This document shows, piece after piece, positions 26,210-33,940 of a stretch of DNA of 64,000 nucleotides. The position numbers were made by a program, and so were the translations under genes. Where the stretch lies: positions 62,001-126,000 of the forward strand of contig JACVCH010000007.1 in NCBI GenBank assembly GCA_016742175.1. The letters run 5' to 3'. This stretch comes from Rhizobiaceae bacterium (GTDB lineage: Bacteria > Pseudomonadota > Alphaproteobacteria > Rhizobiales > Rhizobiaceae). Each line of letters opens with the position of its first letter. The first letter of the stretch is position 1. The notes beneath the pieces were generated by a model, which made no database searches, had not been told where the DNA came from, and saw only the letters and a program-made list of their open reading frames with translations.

Positions 26210-27190
26210 ATGACCGCATTGTTGAAGACCATCGGACTGACGGGCGCGCTCGTCGTCGCGGCGGGCGCCGCGTCGGCGCAGGAATATTCGCTCAACCTCT
26301 CGACCTCGCAGACCGTGCAGGACCCGCTGGTCATCGCCATGCAGGGCGCCGAAAAGCGCATCGAGGAGCGCTCGGAAGGCAAGATCGACGTCACCATCTA
26401 TCCGAGCTCGCAGCTCGGCGAGGACAATGACGTGCTCGAGCAGATCCGCAACGGTGCGCCGATCGCTGCGCTGGTCGATGCCGGCCGCCTCGCACCGCTC
26501 CATGCCGAGCTCGGCATCCTCGCCGCGCCCTACCTCGTCGACGACTACACGCAGTATGCCGCGATCACGGATTCGCCGGTCTATGGCGAATGGGTCGAGG
26601 AACTGGCCGAAAGCTCCGCCATCCGCCTCCTGAACTACAACTGGTTCCAGGGCACACGGCAGATGATCACCAAGAAGGAGATCACCCAGCCCGCCGACCT
26701 CGAAGGCGTGCGCGTGCGCACCATCGACGCCCCGAGCTGGATCGCCACGGTCGAGGCGATGGGCGCGACGGCGGCCCCGATGGCCTGGTCGGAAGTCTAC
26801 TCGGCCCTGCAGCTCGGCGCCGTCGACGGCGCCGAGGCGCAGTTGACCGGCGCCTACGGCATCAAGCTGCACGAAGTGGCGACCAACATCGCCCTGACCA
26901 ACCACATCCAGCTCTTCACCGGCCTCGCGACCTCCGAATCCTGGTGGCAGTCGCTGCCCGAGGAGATGCGCACCATCATCGACGAGGAGCTGAAGGCGGC
27001 CGGCGACGAGGCGACGCGCATGACGGTCGAACGCCTTGCGGAAGTGCAGACCGAGATGGAAGCGGCCGGCGTCACCTTCAACGAGGTCGACATGGCGCCC
27101 TTCCGCGAGGCGACCGCCGGCGTCTACGAGGAAGTCGGCCTCGTCGAGGCGCGCGAGGCGCTGCAGCCCTACCTGCCGTCGGCCGACTGA
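26210..27190 (+). CDS. TRAP transporter substrate-binding protein (DctP)
   Basis: A 326-residue periplasmic DctP-family protein. The signal peptide covers about residues 1-23 (TIGLTGALVVAAGAASA-QE). The mature part has the family order: N-terminal strand, GEDNDVLEQIRNGAPIAAL, and the conserved arginine that binds the ligand carboxylate in GVRVRTIDAPSW. Ribosome site AGGAGGAAAG precedes ATG 26210. Encoded between the AGE epimerase and the TRAP permeases; with uxaC after them, the likely ligand is a hexuronate such as glucuronate. Confidence 0.92.
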   Translation: MTALLKTIGLTGALVVAAGAASAQEYSLNLSTSQTVQDPLVIAMQGAEKRIEERSEGKIDVTIYPSSQLGEDNDVLEQIRNGAPIAALVDAGRLAPLHAELGILAAPYLVDDYTQYAAITDSPVYGEWVEELAESSAIRLLNYNWFQGTRQMITKKEITQPADLEGVRVRTIDAPSWIATVEAMGATAAPMAWSEVYSALQLGAVDGAEAQLTGAYGIKLHEVATNIALTNHIQLFTGLATSESWWQSLPEEMRTIIDEELKAAGDEATRMTVERLAEVQTEMEAAGVTFNEVDMAPFREATAGVYEEVGLVEAREALQPYLPSAD

Positions 27191-27214
27191 GCCGACCTGA
27201 AACCACGGCACGTT

Positions 27215-27238
27215 GACGGGATGCGCCCGCATCCCGTC
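27215..27238 (+). other. Intercistronic stem-loop after dctP (hexuronate TRAP)
   Basis: GACGGGATGC (27215-27224), loop GCCC, GCATCCCGTC (27229-27238): a perfect 10-bp stem without a T-tract, 25 bases after the dctP stop. It sits where a processing or partial-termination hairpin would raise binding-protein mRNA over permease mRNA. Confidence 0.72.
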
Positions 27239-27271
27239 GGCGGGCGTCGATGACAGCCGGCGAGGAAAAGC

Positions 27272-27772
27272 ATGTCCGCATTCTGGAAAATCTACGACCG
27301 CGTGGAGATGGTGTTCGCGCTTGCGATGCTCGCCGCTACCGTGGTCGCCGTTCTGGCAGCCGCGGTTGGCCGGTCGCTCGGCATGCCCGTCACCTCCGCC
27401 CCGCAGTTCGCCCAGCTCTTCCTGATCTGGACCTGCATGTTCGGCGCCGACCTGACGGCCAAGCATGGCGAGCATATCCGCGTCTCGGCGTTGCCGGACA
27501 TCCTGTCCGTGCCGCTGCGCCGGGCGATCGCGGGCTTCAATCTTTTCCTGATGCTGGTCTTCCTCGGCTTCGTCGCCTGGCTCGGCGTCGAACTCTCCGT
27601 CGGCAACTGGAAGCGCACGCTCGGCGCGTCGGGCCTGAGCTACGGCCTCGTCACGCTTGCCCTGCCGGCGGGCGCGGTTCTTCTGGCGATCTCGTTCCTG
27701 CGCCGCTTCTGGTCGAAGGGGCTGATCGCATCCTACGAGCCCGCCCATGAGGCCAAGGAAGGCGTCCTATGA
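27272..27772 (+). CDS. TRAP transporter small permease (DctQ)
   Basis: A 166-residue membrane protein with four predicted spans, the DctQ pattern: span 1 around VFALAMLAATVVAVLAAAVG, then the conserved FAQLFLIWTCMFGADLTAKHG block before the third span. It pairs with DctM to form the membrane part of the importer. Ribosome site GGCGAGGAAAAG before ATG 27272. Its stop overlaps the DctM start (ATGA). Confidence 0.9.
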   Translation: MSAFWKIYDRVEMVFALAMLAATVVAVLAAAVGRSLGMPVTSAPQFAQLFLIWTCMFGADLTAKHGEHIRVSALPDILSVPLRRAIAGFNLFLMLVFLGFVAWLGVELSVGNWKRTLGASGLSYGLVTLALPAGAVLLAISFLRRFWSKGLIASYEPAHEAKEGVL

Positions 27773-29055
27773 TTTCCGCTCTCATCCTCGCCGCCGCGCT
27801 CGGGCTGATCGTGCTCGGCATGCCGGTCGCCTTCGCCATCGGCATCGCGGGTTCCAGCTATTTCCTGCTGCCTTCGGTCTTCCTGCCGGAAAGCACGGCG
27901 GTGCAGCGCATCGTCGCCGCCAGCCAGTCATTTCCGCTGCTGGCCGTGCCGCTCTTCATCCTGCTCGGCAACCTGATGAACAGCGCCGGCATCACGCCGC
28001 GCCTCGTCGCGCTCGCCACCACGGTCGCCGGCTGGATGCGCGGCGGACTGGCGCAGTCGACCATCATCCTCTCCGCGCTGATGGGCGGCATTTCGGGCTC
28101 CGCCGTCGCCGATGCGGCGATGCAGGCGCGCATCCTCGGCAATCCGATGATCGAGCAGGGCTACAGCCGCGGCTTCACGGCGGCGATCCTCTCGGTCGGC
28201 GGCCTGATCACCGCGACCCTGCCGCCGAGCCTCGGCTTGATCCTCTACGGCTATCTCGGCGAGGTCTCGATCGGCCGGCTGTTCATCGCCGGCATCGTGC
28301 CGGGCATCCTTTTGACCATCGTCCTGATGGTCGCGACCTGGATGATCGCCTTCAAGCGCGACTACCAGCCGATCAACGACCGCCTGCCGACCTTGCGCGA
28401 AGTGGGTCATGAATTCCGCAAGAGCTTCTGGGCGGTGATGTTCCCGGTCTGGCTTCTCGTCGGCATCCGGTTCGGCTTCTTCACGCCGTCCGAGGCGGGC
28501 GCCTTCGCCGTCGCCTATGCGCTGATCGTCGGCTTCTTCATCCACCGCGAGATGACGATCGCGGGTTTCGTCGATGCCATGGCGAAGAGCATCAACGACA
28601 TCGGCATGATCATGCTGATCATCCTCTTCTCCGGCACGTTCGGTTACGTCATCACCTTCGAGCGCGTGCCGCAGTCGATCGCCGAAGTGGCGCTGACGAC
28701 GCTGTCGGACCCGACGATCCTGCTCTTCGTCATCGCCGGCTTCCTGCTCGTCCTCGGCATGCTGGTCGAGGCGACGGTGCTGGTCATGCTCCTGACGCCG
28801 ATCCTCGTGCCGGTCGTCACCGCCGCGGGCGTCGATCCCGTCCATTTCGGCCTGGTGATGATGACGCTCGTCACCTTCGGCGGCATGACGCCGCCCTTCG
28901 GCGTGTCGATGTTCGCGGTCTGCGGCATCCTCAACTGCTCCTACAAGGACTATTCGATCGAGCTGATCCCGCTCGCCATCGCCGTCCTGCTGCTGGTCGC
29001 GGTAATGATCCTCTTTCCGCAGGTCGTCCTGTTCCTGCCGAACTGGCTGATGTGA
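27769..29055 (+). CDS. TRAP transporter large permease (DctM)
   Basis: A 428-residue, about 12-span permease. Family marks: LIVLGMPVAFAIGIAGSSYF at the N-terminus, the first hairpin motif GGISGSAVADAAMQARILG, the TLPPSLGLILYG segment and the second half motif GGMTPPFGVSMFAVCGI. It is the sodium-driven translocation channel for the substrate delivered by the DctP above. Its TGA is within the start region of uxaC (GTGATG), so transport and first catabolic step are translationally linked. Confidence 0.93.
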   Translation: MISALILAAALGLIVLGMPVAFAIGIAGSSYFLLPSVFLPESTAVQRIVAASQSFPLLAVPLFILLGNLMNSAGITPRLVALATTVAGWMRGGLAQSTIILSALMGGISGSAVADAAMQARILGNPMIEQGYSRGFTAAILSVGGLITATLPPSLGLILYGYLGEVSIGRLFIAGIVPGILLTIVLMVATWMIAFKRDYQPINDRLPTLREVGHEFRKSFWAVMFPVWLLVGIRFGFFTPSEAGAFAVAYALIVGFFIHREMTIAGFVDAMAKSINDIGMIMLIILFSGTFGYVITFERVPQSIAEVALTTLSDPTILLFVIAGFLLVLGMLVEATVLVMLLTPILVPVVTAAGVDPVHFGLVMMTLVTFGGMTPPFGVSMFAVCGILNCSYKDYSIELIPLAIAVLLLVAVMILFPQVVLFLPNWLM

Positions 29056-30446
29056 TGCTGCATCCCGACCGGCTCTTTCCCGCCGACGAGACCACGCGCC
29101 GGATCGCCCGCGCGCTCTACGAGACGGTCGCCGACCTGCCGATCGTCTCGCCGCACGGCCATACCGATCCGCGCTGGTGGGCGACGAACGAGGCGTTTTC
29201 CGATCCGGCGACTTTGTTCGTCACGCCGGACCACTACGTCACGCGCATGCTGGTGAGCCAGGGCGTCCCGTTCGAGGCGCTCGGCATCGGCGCGGGAGCC
29301 GAGGCCGACCCGCGCACGATCTGGCGGACGTTCGCGGCGCACTTCCACCTCTTTGCCGGCACGCCGTCGAAATTGTGGATCGAGCATGCGCTGGAGACGG
29401 TGTTCGGCGTCACCGAGCGGCTTTCCGCCGCGACGGCCGACGACGCCTACAACCGGATCGCCGCCTGCCTGCGGCAGGACGGGTTCCGGCCGCACGGGCT
29501 CTACGAGCGCTTCAATATCGAGGTGATCGCGACGACGGACGGCGCGCTGGACGATCTTGCCTGGCACCGCGCGATCCGAAACTCGGGCTGGGCAGGCCGA
29601 GTGGTGCCGACCTACAGGCCGGACGCCGTCACCGATCCGGACCTCCTGGGCTTTGCGGAGAACCTCGAAAAGTTTGCCGGACTCTCCGGCATCGATACCC
29701 GGACATGGGACGGCTATCTCGACGCGCATCGCGCGCGCCGCGCCGCCTTCCGTGAGCTGGGCGCGACGGCGACCGACCACGGCCACGCGACGCCGCGCAC
29801 GGCGGATCTGTCGAAGAGCGAGGCGGCGAGCCTTTACGAGCGCGCCCGCTCGGGCCGGCTTGCGGCGGGCGAGGCCGAGCTCTTCCGCGCCCAGATGCTG
29901 ACCGAGATGGCGCGCATGTCGGCCGAGGACGGGCTGGTCATGCAGCTTCACTGCGGCTCGCATCGCAACCATTCGCGCGACGTGCTGGCCGCCTATGGCC
30001 GGGACCGCGGCTTCGATATTCCCGCGCCCGTCAGTTTTACCGAAGCGCTGAAGCCGATGCTCGACGCGGTCGGCATGGCGCCGAACCTGCGGGTGATCCT
30101 CTTCACGCTCGACGAATCCACCTATGCGCGCGAACTGGCGCCGCTGGCGGGCGCATGGCCGTCGCTGATGCTCGGCCCGCCCTGGTGGTTCCACGACAGC
30201 TATGAGGGCATCCGGCGCTACCGGCAGCAGGTGACCGAGACGGCGGGCTTCCACAACACGGCCGGCTTCAACGACGACACGCGCGCGGTGACGTCGATCG
30301 AGGCCCGCCACGACGTCGCGCGGCGGACCGACTGCGCCTACCTCGCCGAACTGGTGACCACCCACCGCATGGACGAGGACGAGGCCTTCAAGACGGCGGG
30401 GCTGCTCGCGGGCGAACTGGCGCGAAGGGCGTATCGGCTCGGCTGA
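29055..30446 (+). CDS. uxaC: Glucuronate isomerase
   Basis: A 463-residue UxaC. Typical blocks: N-terminal DLPIVSPHGHTDPRWWATNE with the metal-binding HGH, KLWIEHALETVFGV, the QLHCGSHRNHSRDV region, and the C-terminal GFNDDTRAVTSIEARHDVARR. It converts D-glucuronate to D-fructuronate (or galacturonate to tagaturonate). ATG 29055 overlaps the dctM stop; GTG 29052 adds one residue. Presence of UxuA and UxuB but no UxaA/UxaB in the window points to glucuronate rather than galacturonate as the main substrate. Confidence 0.93.
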   Translation: MLHPDRLFPADETTRRIARALYETVADLPIVSPHGHTDPRWWATNEAFSDPATLFVTPDHYVTRMLVSQGVPFEALGIGAGAEADPRTIWRTFAAHFHLFAGTPSKLWIEHALETVFGVTERLSAATADDAYNRIAACLRQDGFRPHGLYERFNIEVIATTDGALDDLAWHRAIRNSGWAGRVVPTYRPDAVTDPDLLGFAENLEKFAGLSGIDTRTWDGYLDAHRARRAAFRELGATATDHGHATPRTADLSKSEAASLYERARSGRLAAGEAELFRAQMLTEMARMSAEDGLVMQLHCGSHRNHSRDVLAAYGRDRGFDIPAPVSFTEALKPMLDAVGMAPNLRVILFTLDESTYARELAPLAGAWPSLMLGPPWWFHDSYEGIRRYRQQVTETAGFHNTAGFNDDTRAVTSIEARHDVARRTDCAYLAELVTTHRMDEDEAFKTAGLLAGELARRAYRLG

Positions 30447-30500
30447 GGCGGTCTTCTTTTTGCATTGCACAATTGCCGCTTCCGCGCAAAAAAGGCGGGC

Positions 30501-31103
30501 ATGAGCGCTGCCGCCGTGAAGATCCTGATCATCGACGAGAACCGCATCCGCGCGGCGATTATCGAGGAAGGGCTGCGCGAGGCGGGCCATGCCGCCGTGA
30601 CGGTCATCCACGACGTTGCCGGCATCGCCCGGCGGATCGCGGACGAGCAGCCCGACGTCATCGTCATCGATCTTGAGAACCCGAACCGCGACATGCTGGA
30701 ATCGATGTTCCAGTTGACCCGCGCCGTGAAGCGGCCGATCGCGATGTTCGTCGACCGCTCCGACAGCGCGTCGATCGAGGCGGCGGTGGAGGCGGGCGTT
30801 TCGGCCTACGTCGTCGACGGGCTGCGCAAGGAGCGGGTGAAGCCGATCCTCGACATGGCGATCAGCCGCTTCAACGCCTTTTCGCGCATGGCGCGCGAAC
30901 TCGACGAGGCGCGCACGGAGCTCGAAAGCCGCAAGCTGATCGAAAAGGCCAAGGGCATCCTGATGAAATCGCGCGGGCTTTCGGAAGAGGCCGCCTACGC
31001 GCTCCTGCGCAGGACGGCCATGAACCAGAACCGCAAGATCGCCGAGATCGCGCAAAGCCTCATCACCGCGGCAAGCCTGCTCGGGCCGGGAGACGGGACA
31101 TGA
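30501..31103 (+). CDS. nasT: ANTAR-domain response regulator, nitrate antiterminator NasT
   Basis: A 200-residue protein with an N-terminal receiver-like domain (KILIIDENRIRAAIIEEGL, then VIVIDLENPNRD) and a C-terminal ANTAR RNA-binding domain (about 135-195: LIEKAKGILMKSRGLSEEAA, then YALLRRTAMNQNRKIAEIAQ). NasT binds leader RNA of nitrate assimilation operons and prevents termination; NasS holds it inactive without nitrate. ATG 30501 gives the standard N-terminus; an earlier in-frame codon at 30465 has no ribosome site. It overlaps nasS by 4 bases and lies upstream of the nitrate operon. Confidence 0.92.
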   Translation: MSAAAVKILIIDENRIRAAIIEEGLREAGHAAVTVIHDVAGIARRIADEQPDVIVIDLENPNRDMLESMFQLTRAVKRPIAMFVDRSDSASIEAAVEAGVSAYVVDGLRKERVKPILDMAISRFNAFSRMARELDEARTELESRKLIEKAKGILMKSRGLSEEAAYALLRRTAMNQNRKIAEIAQSLITAASLLGPGDGT

Positions 31104-32296
31104 ACGCGCGCGTGACGGCCGGCTTCCTGCCGCTTCTCGACAGCGCGATCCTCGTCGCCGCGCGGCAGAAGGGCTTCGCCGCAGACGAGGGCATCGACCT
31201 TGCCCTCGTGCGCGAGAACTCCTGGGCGAGCATCCGCGACCGGCTGGCGGTCGGCCATTTCGACGTCGCTCACATGCTGGCGCCGATGCCGATCGCGCAC
31301 AATCTCGGCCTCGCGCCGCTCGCCGCCCGAACCATCGTGCCGATGGCGCTGGGGCTCGGCGGCAATGCGGTGACCGTCTCGCTGCCGCTCTGGGACGCGA
31401 TGCGCGCCCATGGGGCGACGGACGACTTCGACCCGGCCGCGACGGGCGCGGCGCTGCGCGCGGCGATAGCTGAGGGCCAGCGCCCGCGCTTTGCGGTCGT
31501 CCATCCCCATTCGGGGCACAATTACGAACTGCGCTACTGGCTGGCCGCCTGTGGCATCGCGCCCGATGCCGACGTCGAAATCGTCGTCGTGCCGCCGCCG
31601 CTGATGTCGGACGCGCTGGCGGCCGGCCGTATCGACGGCTATTGCGTCGGCGAGCCGTGGAATACGGCGGCGGTCGCCAAGGGCGTCGGCCGGATCGTCA
31701 CGACGAAGGCGGCGATCTGGCATTCGAGCCCGGAAAAGGTGCTCGGCGTCGCCGCGGGGTGGGCGGAGGCCAATCCCGACGCGCTGGCCGCGCTCCTGCG
31801 CGCGCTCTACCGCGCCGCCGTCTGGTGCGGCGAGGCGGGCAACCGCGAGGAACTGGCGGCGATGCTGGCCGCGCCCGACCATGTCGGCGCACCGGCCGAA
31901 TGGCTGTTGCCGGCGTTGACGGGCCGCATTGCGGCGGCGGCGGGCGAGACGGCCGCGGTTCCAGATTTCTTCGTGCCGCAGGCCAAGGCCGCGACCTTTC
32001 CCTGGAAGAGCCACGCGCTCTGGTTCTACAGCCAGATGGTGCGCTGGGGGCAGGTGGCGGCGAGCGCGCGGAACGCCTCGGTCGCGCGCGAGACCTACCG
32101 GCCCGACCTCTACCGCGCGGCGCTGAAGCCGCTCGGCGTGGCGTTGCCGGGCGCCAATGCGAAGGTGGAAGGCGCGCTGACGGCGGCGACGCCGGTCGGC
32201 TCGGCCGGGGCGAGCCTCGTCCTCGGGCCGGACGGCTTCTTCGACGGACGGATTTTCGACCCGGAGCGCCTGGACCAATATCTTACCTCGTTCTGA
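31100..32296 (+). CDS. nasS: Nitrate-sensing NasS (CmpA/NrtA-type binding protein without signal peptide)
   Basis: A 398-residue periplasmic-binding-fold protein of the NrtA/CmpA family. It starts directly with NARVTAGFLPLLDSAILVAA and has no signal sequence, as expected for cytoplasmic NasS rather than a transporter component. Family blocks HFDVAHMLAPMPIAHNLGLA and GYCVGEPWNTAAVAKGVGRI form the nitrate pocket. Known NasS proteins sequester NasT and release it on binding nitrate or nitrite. ATGA overlap with nasT. No NrtB/C/D permease or ATPase genes follow, which supports the sensor role. Confidence 0.9.
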   Translation: MNARVTAGFLPLLDSAILVAARQKGFAADEGIDLALVRENSWASIRDRLAVGHFDVAHMLAPMPIAHNLGLAPLAARTIVPMALGLGGNAVTVSLPLWDAMRAHGATDDFDPAATGAALRAAIAEGQRPRFAVVHPHSGHNYELRYWLAACGIAPDADVEIVVVPPPLMSDALAAGRIDGYCVGEPWNTAAVAKGVGRIVTTKAAIWHSSPEKVLGVAAGWAEANPDALAALLRALYRAAVWCGEAGNREELAAMLAAPDHVGAPAEWLLPALTGRIAAAAGETAAVPDFFVPQAKAATFPWKSHALWFYSQMVRWGQVAASARNASVARETYRPDLYRAALKPLGVALPGANAKVEGALTAATPVGSAGASLVLGPDGFFDGRIFDPERLDQYLTSF

Positions 32297-32430
32297 CTGC
32301 CGCCTTCGGCATCATCATGCTGAACCTGCACAATCAATGGGCGGATTCGTGCTGCGATGCGCGCAGATGCGCCAGGACGCGATCGTGGGCGGTCGCGACG
32401 GATTCGGATTAAGCTCAGGAATTCATGTGA

Positions 32431-32450
32431 TTTTCGCCGGTGTGCGAAAA
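32431..32450. repeat. 20-bp inverted repeat just upstream of the nitrate operon promoter
   Basis: TTTTCGC (32431-32437), spacer CGGTGT, GCGAAAA (32444-32450): a perfect 7+7 inverted repeat ending one base before the sigma-54-like promoter at 32452. It can be a protein-binding operator. It lies upstream of the predicted transcript start, so it is unlikely to be part of the leader RNA unless another promoter exists. Confidence 0.5.
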
Positions 32451-32451
32451 C

Positions 32452-32468
32452 TGGCACGGTCCATGCTT
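32452..32468 (+). promoter_or_regulatory. Sigma-54 (RpoN)-type promoter of the nitrate assimilation operon
   Basis: TGGCACGGTCCATGCTT contains GG (32453-32454) and GC (32465-32466) exactly ten bases apart and differs from the sigma-54 consensus (TGGCACG, four bases, TTGCW) by one base. The transcript would start near 32478, leaving about 168 bases of leader before narK. Sigma-54 with NtrC is the usual control of nitrate assimilation. I did not find a convincing NtrC enhancer by eye in 32297-32430. Confidence 0.65.
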
Positions 32469-32528
32469 CTCATGTCGCAGGCCCGTAAAGGTCACGAGAT
32501 CGGCGTCCAATGGCGGGCGCTTCCAGGC

Positions 32529-32596
32529 AAAGCTGCCGTTCAGGTTCCTTCTTCGCGCGACTGGCGCGGGGCAGCGGCCTGGCCGGCAGCTTTTTT
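32529..32596 (+). terminator. Terminator-like leader structure, probable NasT target
   Basis: AAAGCTGCCG (32529-32538) pairs with CGGCAGCTTT (32584-32593), and six T residues follow (32591-32596), 49 bases before narK. The 45 bases between can fold further (CGCG-rich and GGCC-rich arms). A terminator in the leader is what NasT/ANTAR antitermination requires, and nasT-nasS is immediately upstream. I could not identify with confidence the two hexaloop hairpins that ANTAR proteins bind. Besides the palindrome, the promoter and this structure, I see nothing in the 349-base gap 32297-32645. Confidence 0.55.
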
Positions 32597-32645
32597 CGTT
32601 TTCAGCCACCCGCGCGGCGCTCCCACGCCGGCCAAGGAGCCAGAA

Positions 32646-33923
32646 ATGACACAAGCACTGAAACCGGATCAGTCCCATCCCGGCGCCACCCAGGCGCTGT
32701 CGCTGTCGACCATCGCCTTCACCGTCTGCTTTGCGGTGTGGACGATCTTTTCCATCATCGGCATCCGCATCAAGGACGAGCTCGGGCTGACGGAGACCGA
32801 GTTCGGCCTGCTGATCGGAATGCCGATCCTCACCGGCTCGCTGGTGCGCATGCTGCTCGGCATCTGGACCGACCGCTACGGCGGACGCCTCGTCTATACG
32901 CTGACCATGCTCGCGGCGGCGGTCGCCACCTTCCTGCTCGCCTTCGCTACCACCTATGGCCAGATGCTGGTCGCGGCGCTCGGCGTCGGGCTCGCGGGCG
33001 GCTCGTTTGCCGTGGGCGTCGCCTATGTCTCCCGCTTCTACGCGACGGCGCGGCAGGGCACGGCGCTCGGCATCTTCGGCGTCGGCAATGTCGGCGCGGC
33101 GGTGACGAAGTTCGTCGCGCCCTTCGTCATGATCGCTTGGGGCTGGCAGTCGGTCGCGCTGATCTGGGCGGCGGCGCTCGTCGTCATGGCGATCGTCTTC
33201 TGGCTGGCGACCGAGGACGACCCGGTGATCCGCGAGCGCCGGCGCACCGGCGCGGGGCAGGTCCGCAGCTTCGCCGCCGAATTCGCGCCGCTGAAGGACC
33301 TGCGCGTCTGGCGCTTCTCGCTCTACTACTTCTTCGCCTTCGGCGCCTTCGTCGCGCTGGCGCTCTGGCTGCCGCGCTACCTGATCGGCGTCTACGGTTT
33401 AGACATCGCCACGGCGGGCATTGTCGGCGCGGCCTATTCGATCCCGGCCTCGATCTTCCGCGCCTATGGCGGCGTCCTGTCGGATCGCTACGGCGCGCGC
33501 GCCGTCATGTATGCGATGTTCCTCGTCGCGGCGGCGGTGACGGCGCTTCTCGGCCTGCCGGACTATTCGCTCGGCCTCGTCGCGGGCGAGGGGGCCATGG
33601 CTTATGCGATCGGGCCGGCGGTGTTCATCGTGCTCGTCTTCATCCTCGGCTTCGTCATGAGCCTCGGCAAGGCGGCGGTCTACAAGCACATCCCCGTTTA
33701 CTACCCGCAAAATGTCGGCGCAGTCGGCGGCCTCGTCGGCATGATCGGCGGGCTGGGCGGCTTCGTCCTGCCCTTCGCCTTCGGCGTGCTGCGCGACGTG
33801 ACCGGCCAGTGGACGAGCTGCTTCATGCTGCTCTTCCTCATCGTCGCGGCAAGCCTTGCCTGGATGCATTTGGCCATCCGCAACATCGAGCGTGCGCCCG
33901 CCCTGGCGCCCGCCGCCGAATGA
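32646..33923 (+). CDS. Nitrate/nitrite MFS transporter (NarK/NasA-type)
   Basis: A 425-residue major-facilitator protein with about 12 spans. Nitrate-porter features: the first signature around LIGMPILTGSLVRMLLGIWT and DRYGGR after span 2, the glycine-rich GVGLAGGSFAVGVAYVSRFY and GIFGVGNVGAAVTKFVAPF, and the second nitrate motif near GMIGGLGGFVLPFAFG. ATG 32646 follows AAGGAG; the frame continues upstream through the leader but without features. Imports nitrate, possibly with nitrite exchange, for the reductases that follow. Confidence 0.92.
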   Translation: MTQALKPDQSHPGATQALSLSTIAFTVCFAVWTIFSIIGIRIKDELGLTETEFGLLIGMPILTGSLVRMLLGIWTDRYGGRLVYTLTMLAAAVATFLLAFATTYGQMLVAALGVGLAGGSFAVGVAYVSRFYATARQGTALGIFGVGNVGAAVTKFVAPFVMIAWGWQSVALIWAAALVVMAIVFWLATEDDPVIRERRRTGAGQVRSFAAEFAPLKDLRVWRFSLYYFFAFGAFVALALWLPRYLIGVYGLDIATAGIVGAAYSIPASIFRAYGGVLSDRYGARAVMYAMFLVAAAVTALLGLPDYSLGLVAGEGAMAYAIGPAVFIVLVFILGFVMSLGKAAVYKHIPVYYPQNVGAVGGLVGMIGGLGGFVLPFAFGVLRDVTGQWTSCFMLLFLIVAASLAWMHLAIRNIERAPALAPAAE

Positions 33924-33940
33924 CCGCGAGGAGCGAACCC

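Noticed and set aside
24932-27748. Minus-strand open frame of 938 codons
   Set aside because: Lies opposite the AGE epimerase and TRAP genes; Arg/Asp/Gly-rich antisense with no family signal.
32431-32450. ANTAR-type hexaloop hairpin for NasT
   Set aside because: The loop CGGTGT does not have the A1/G4 pattern I recall for ANTAR targets and the repeat lies upstream of the predicted transcript start; kept only as a DNA palindrome.
32510-33940. N-terminal extension of nirB through the narK gene
   Set aside because: The open frame upstream of 33941 is narK DNA read in another frame; NirB begins at its FAD-binding strand with a good ribosome site.
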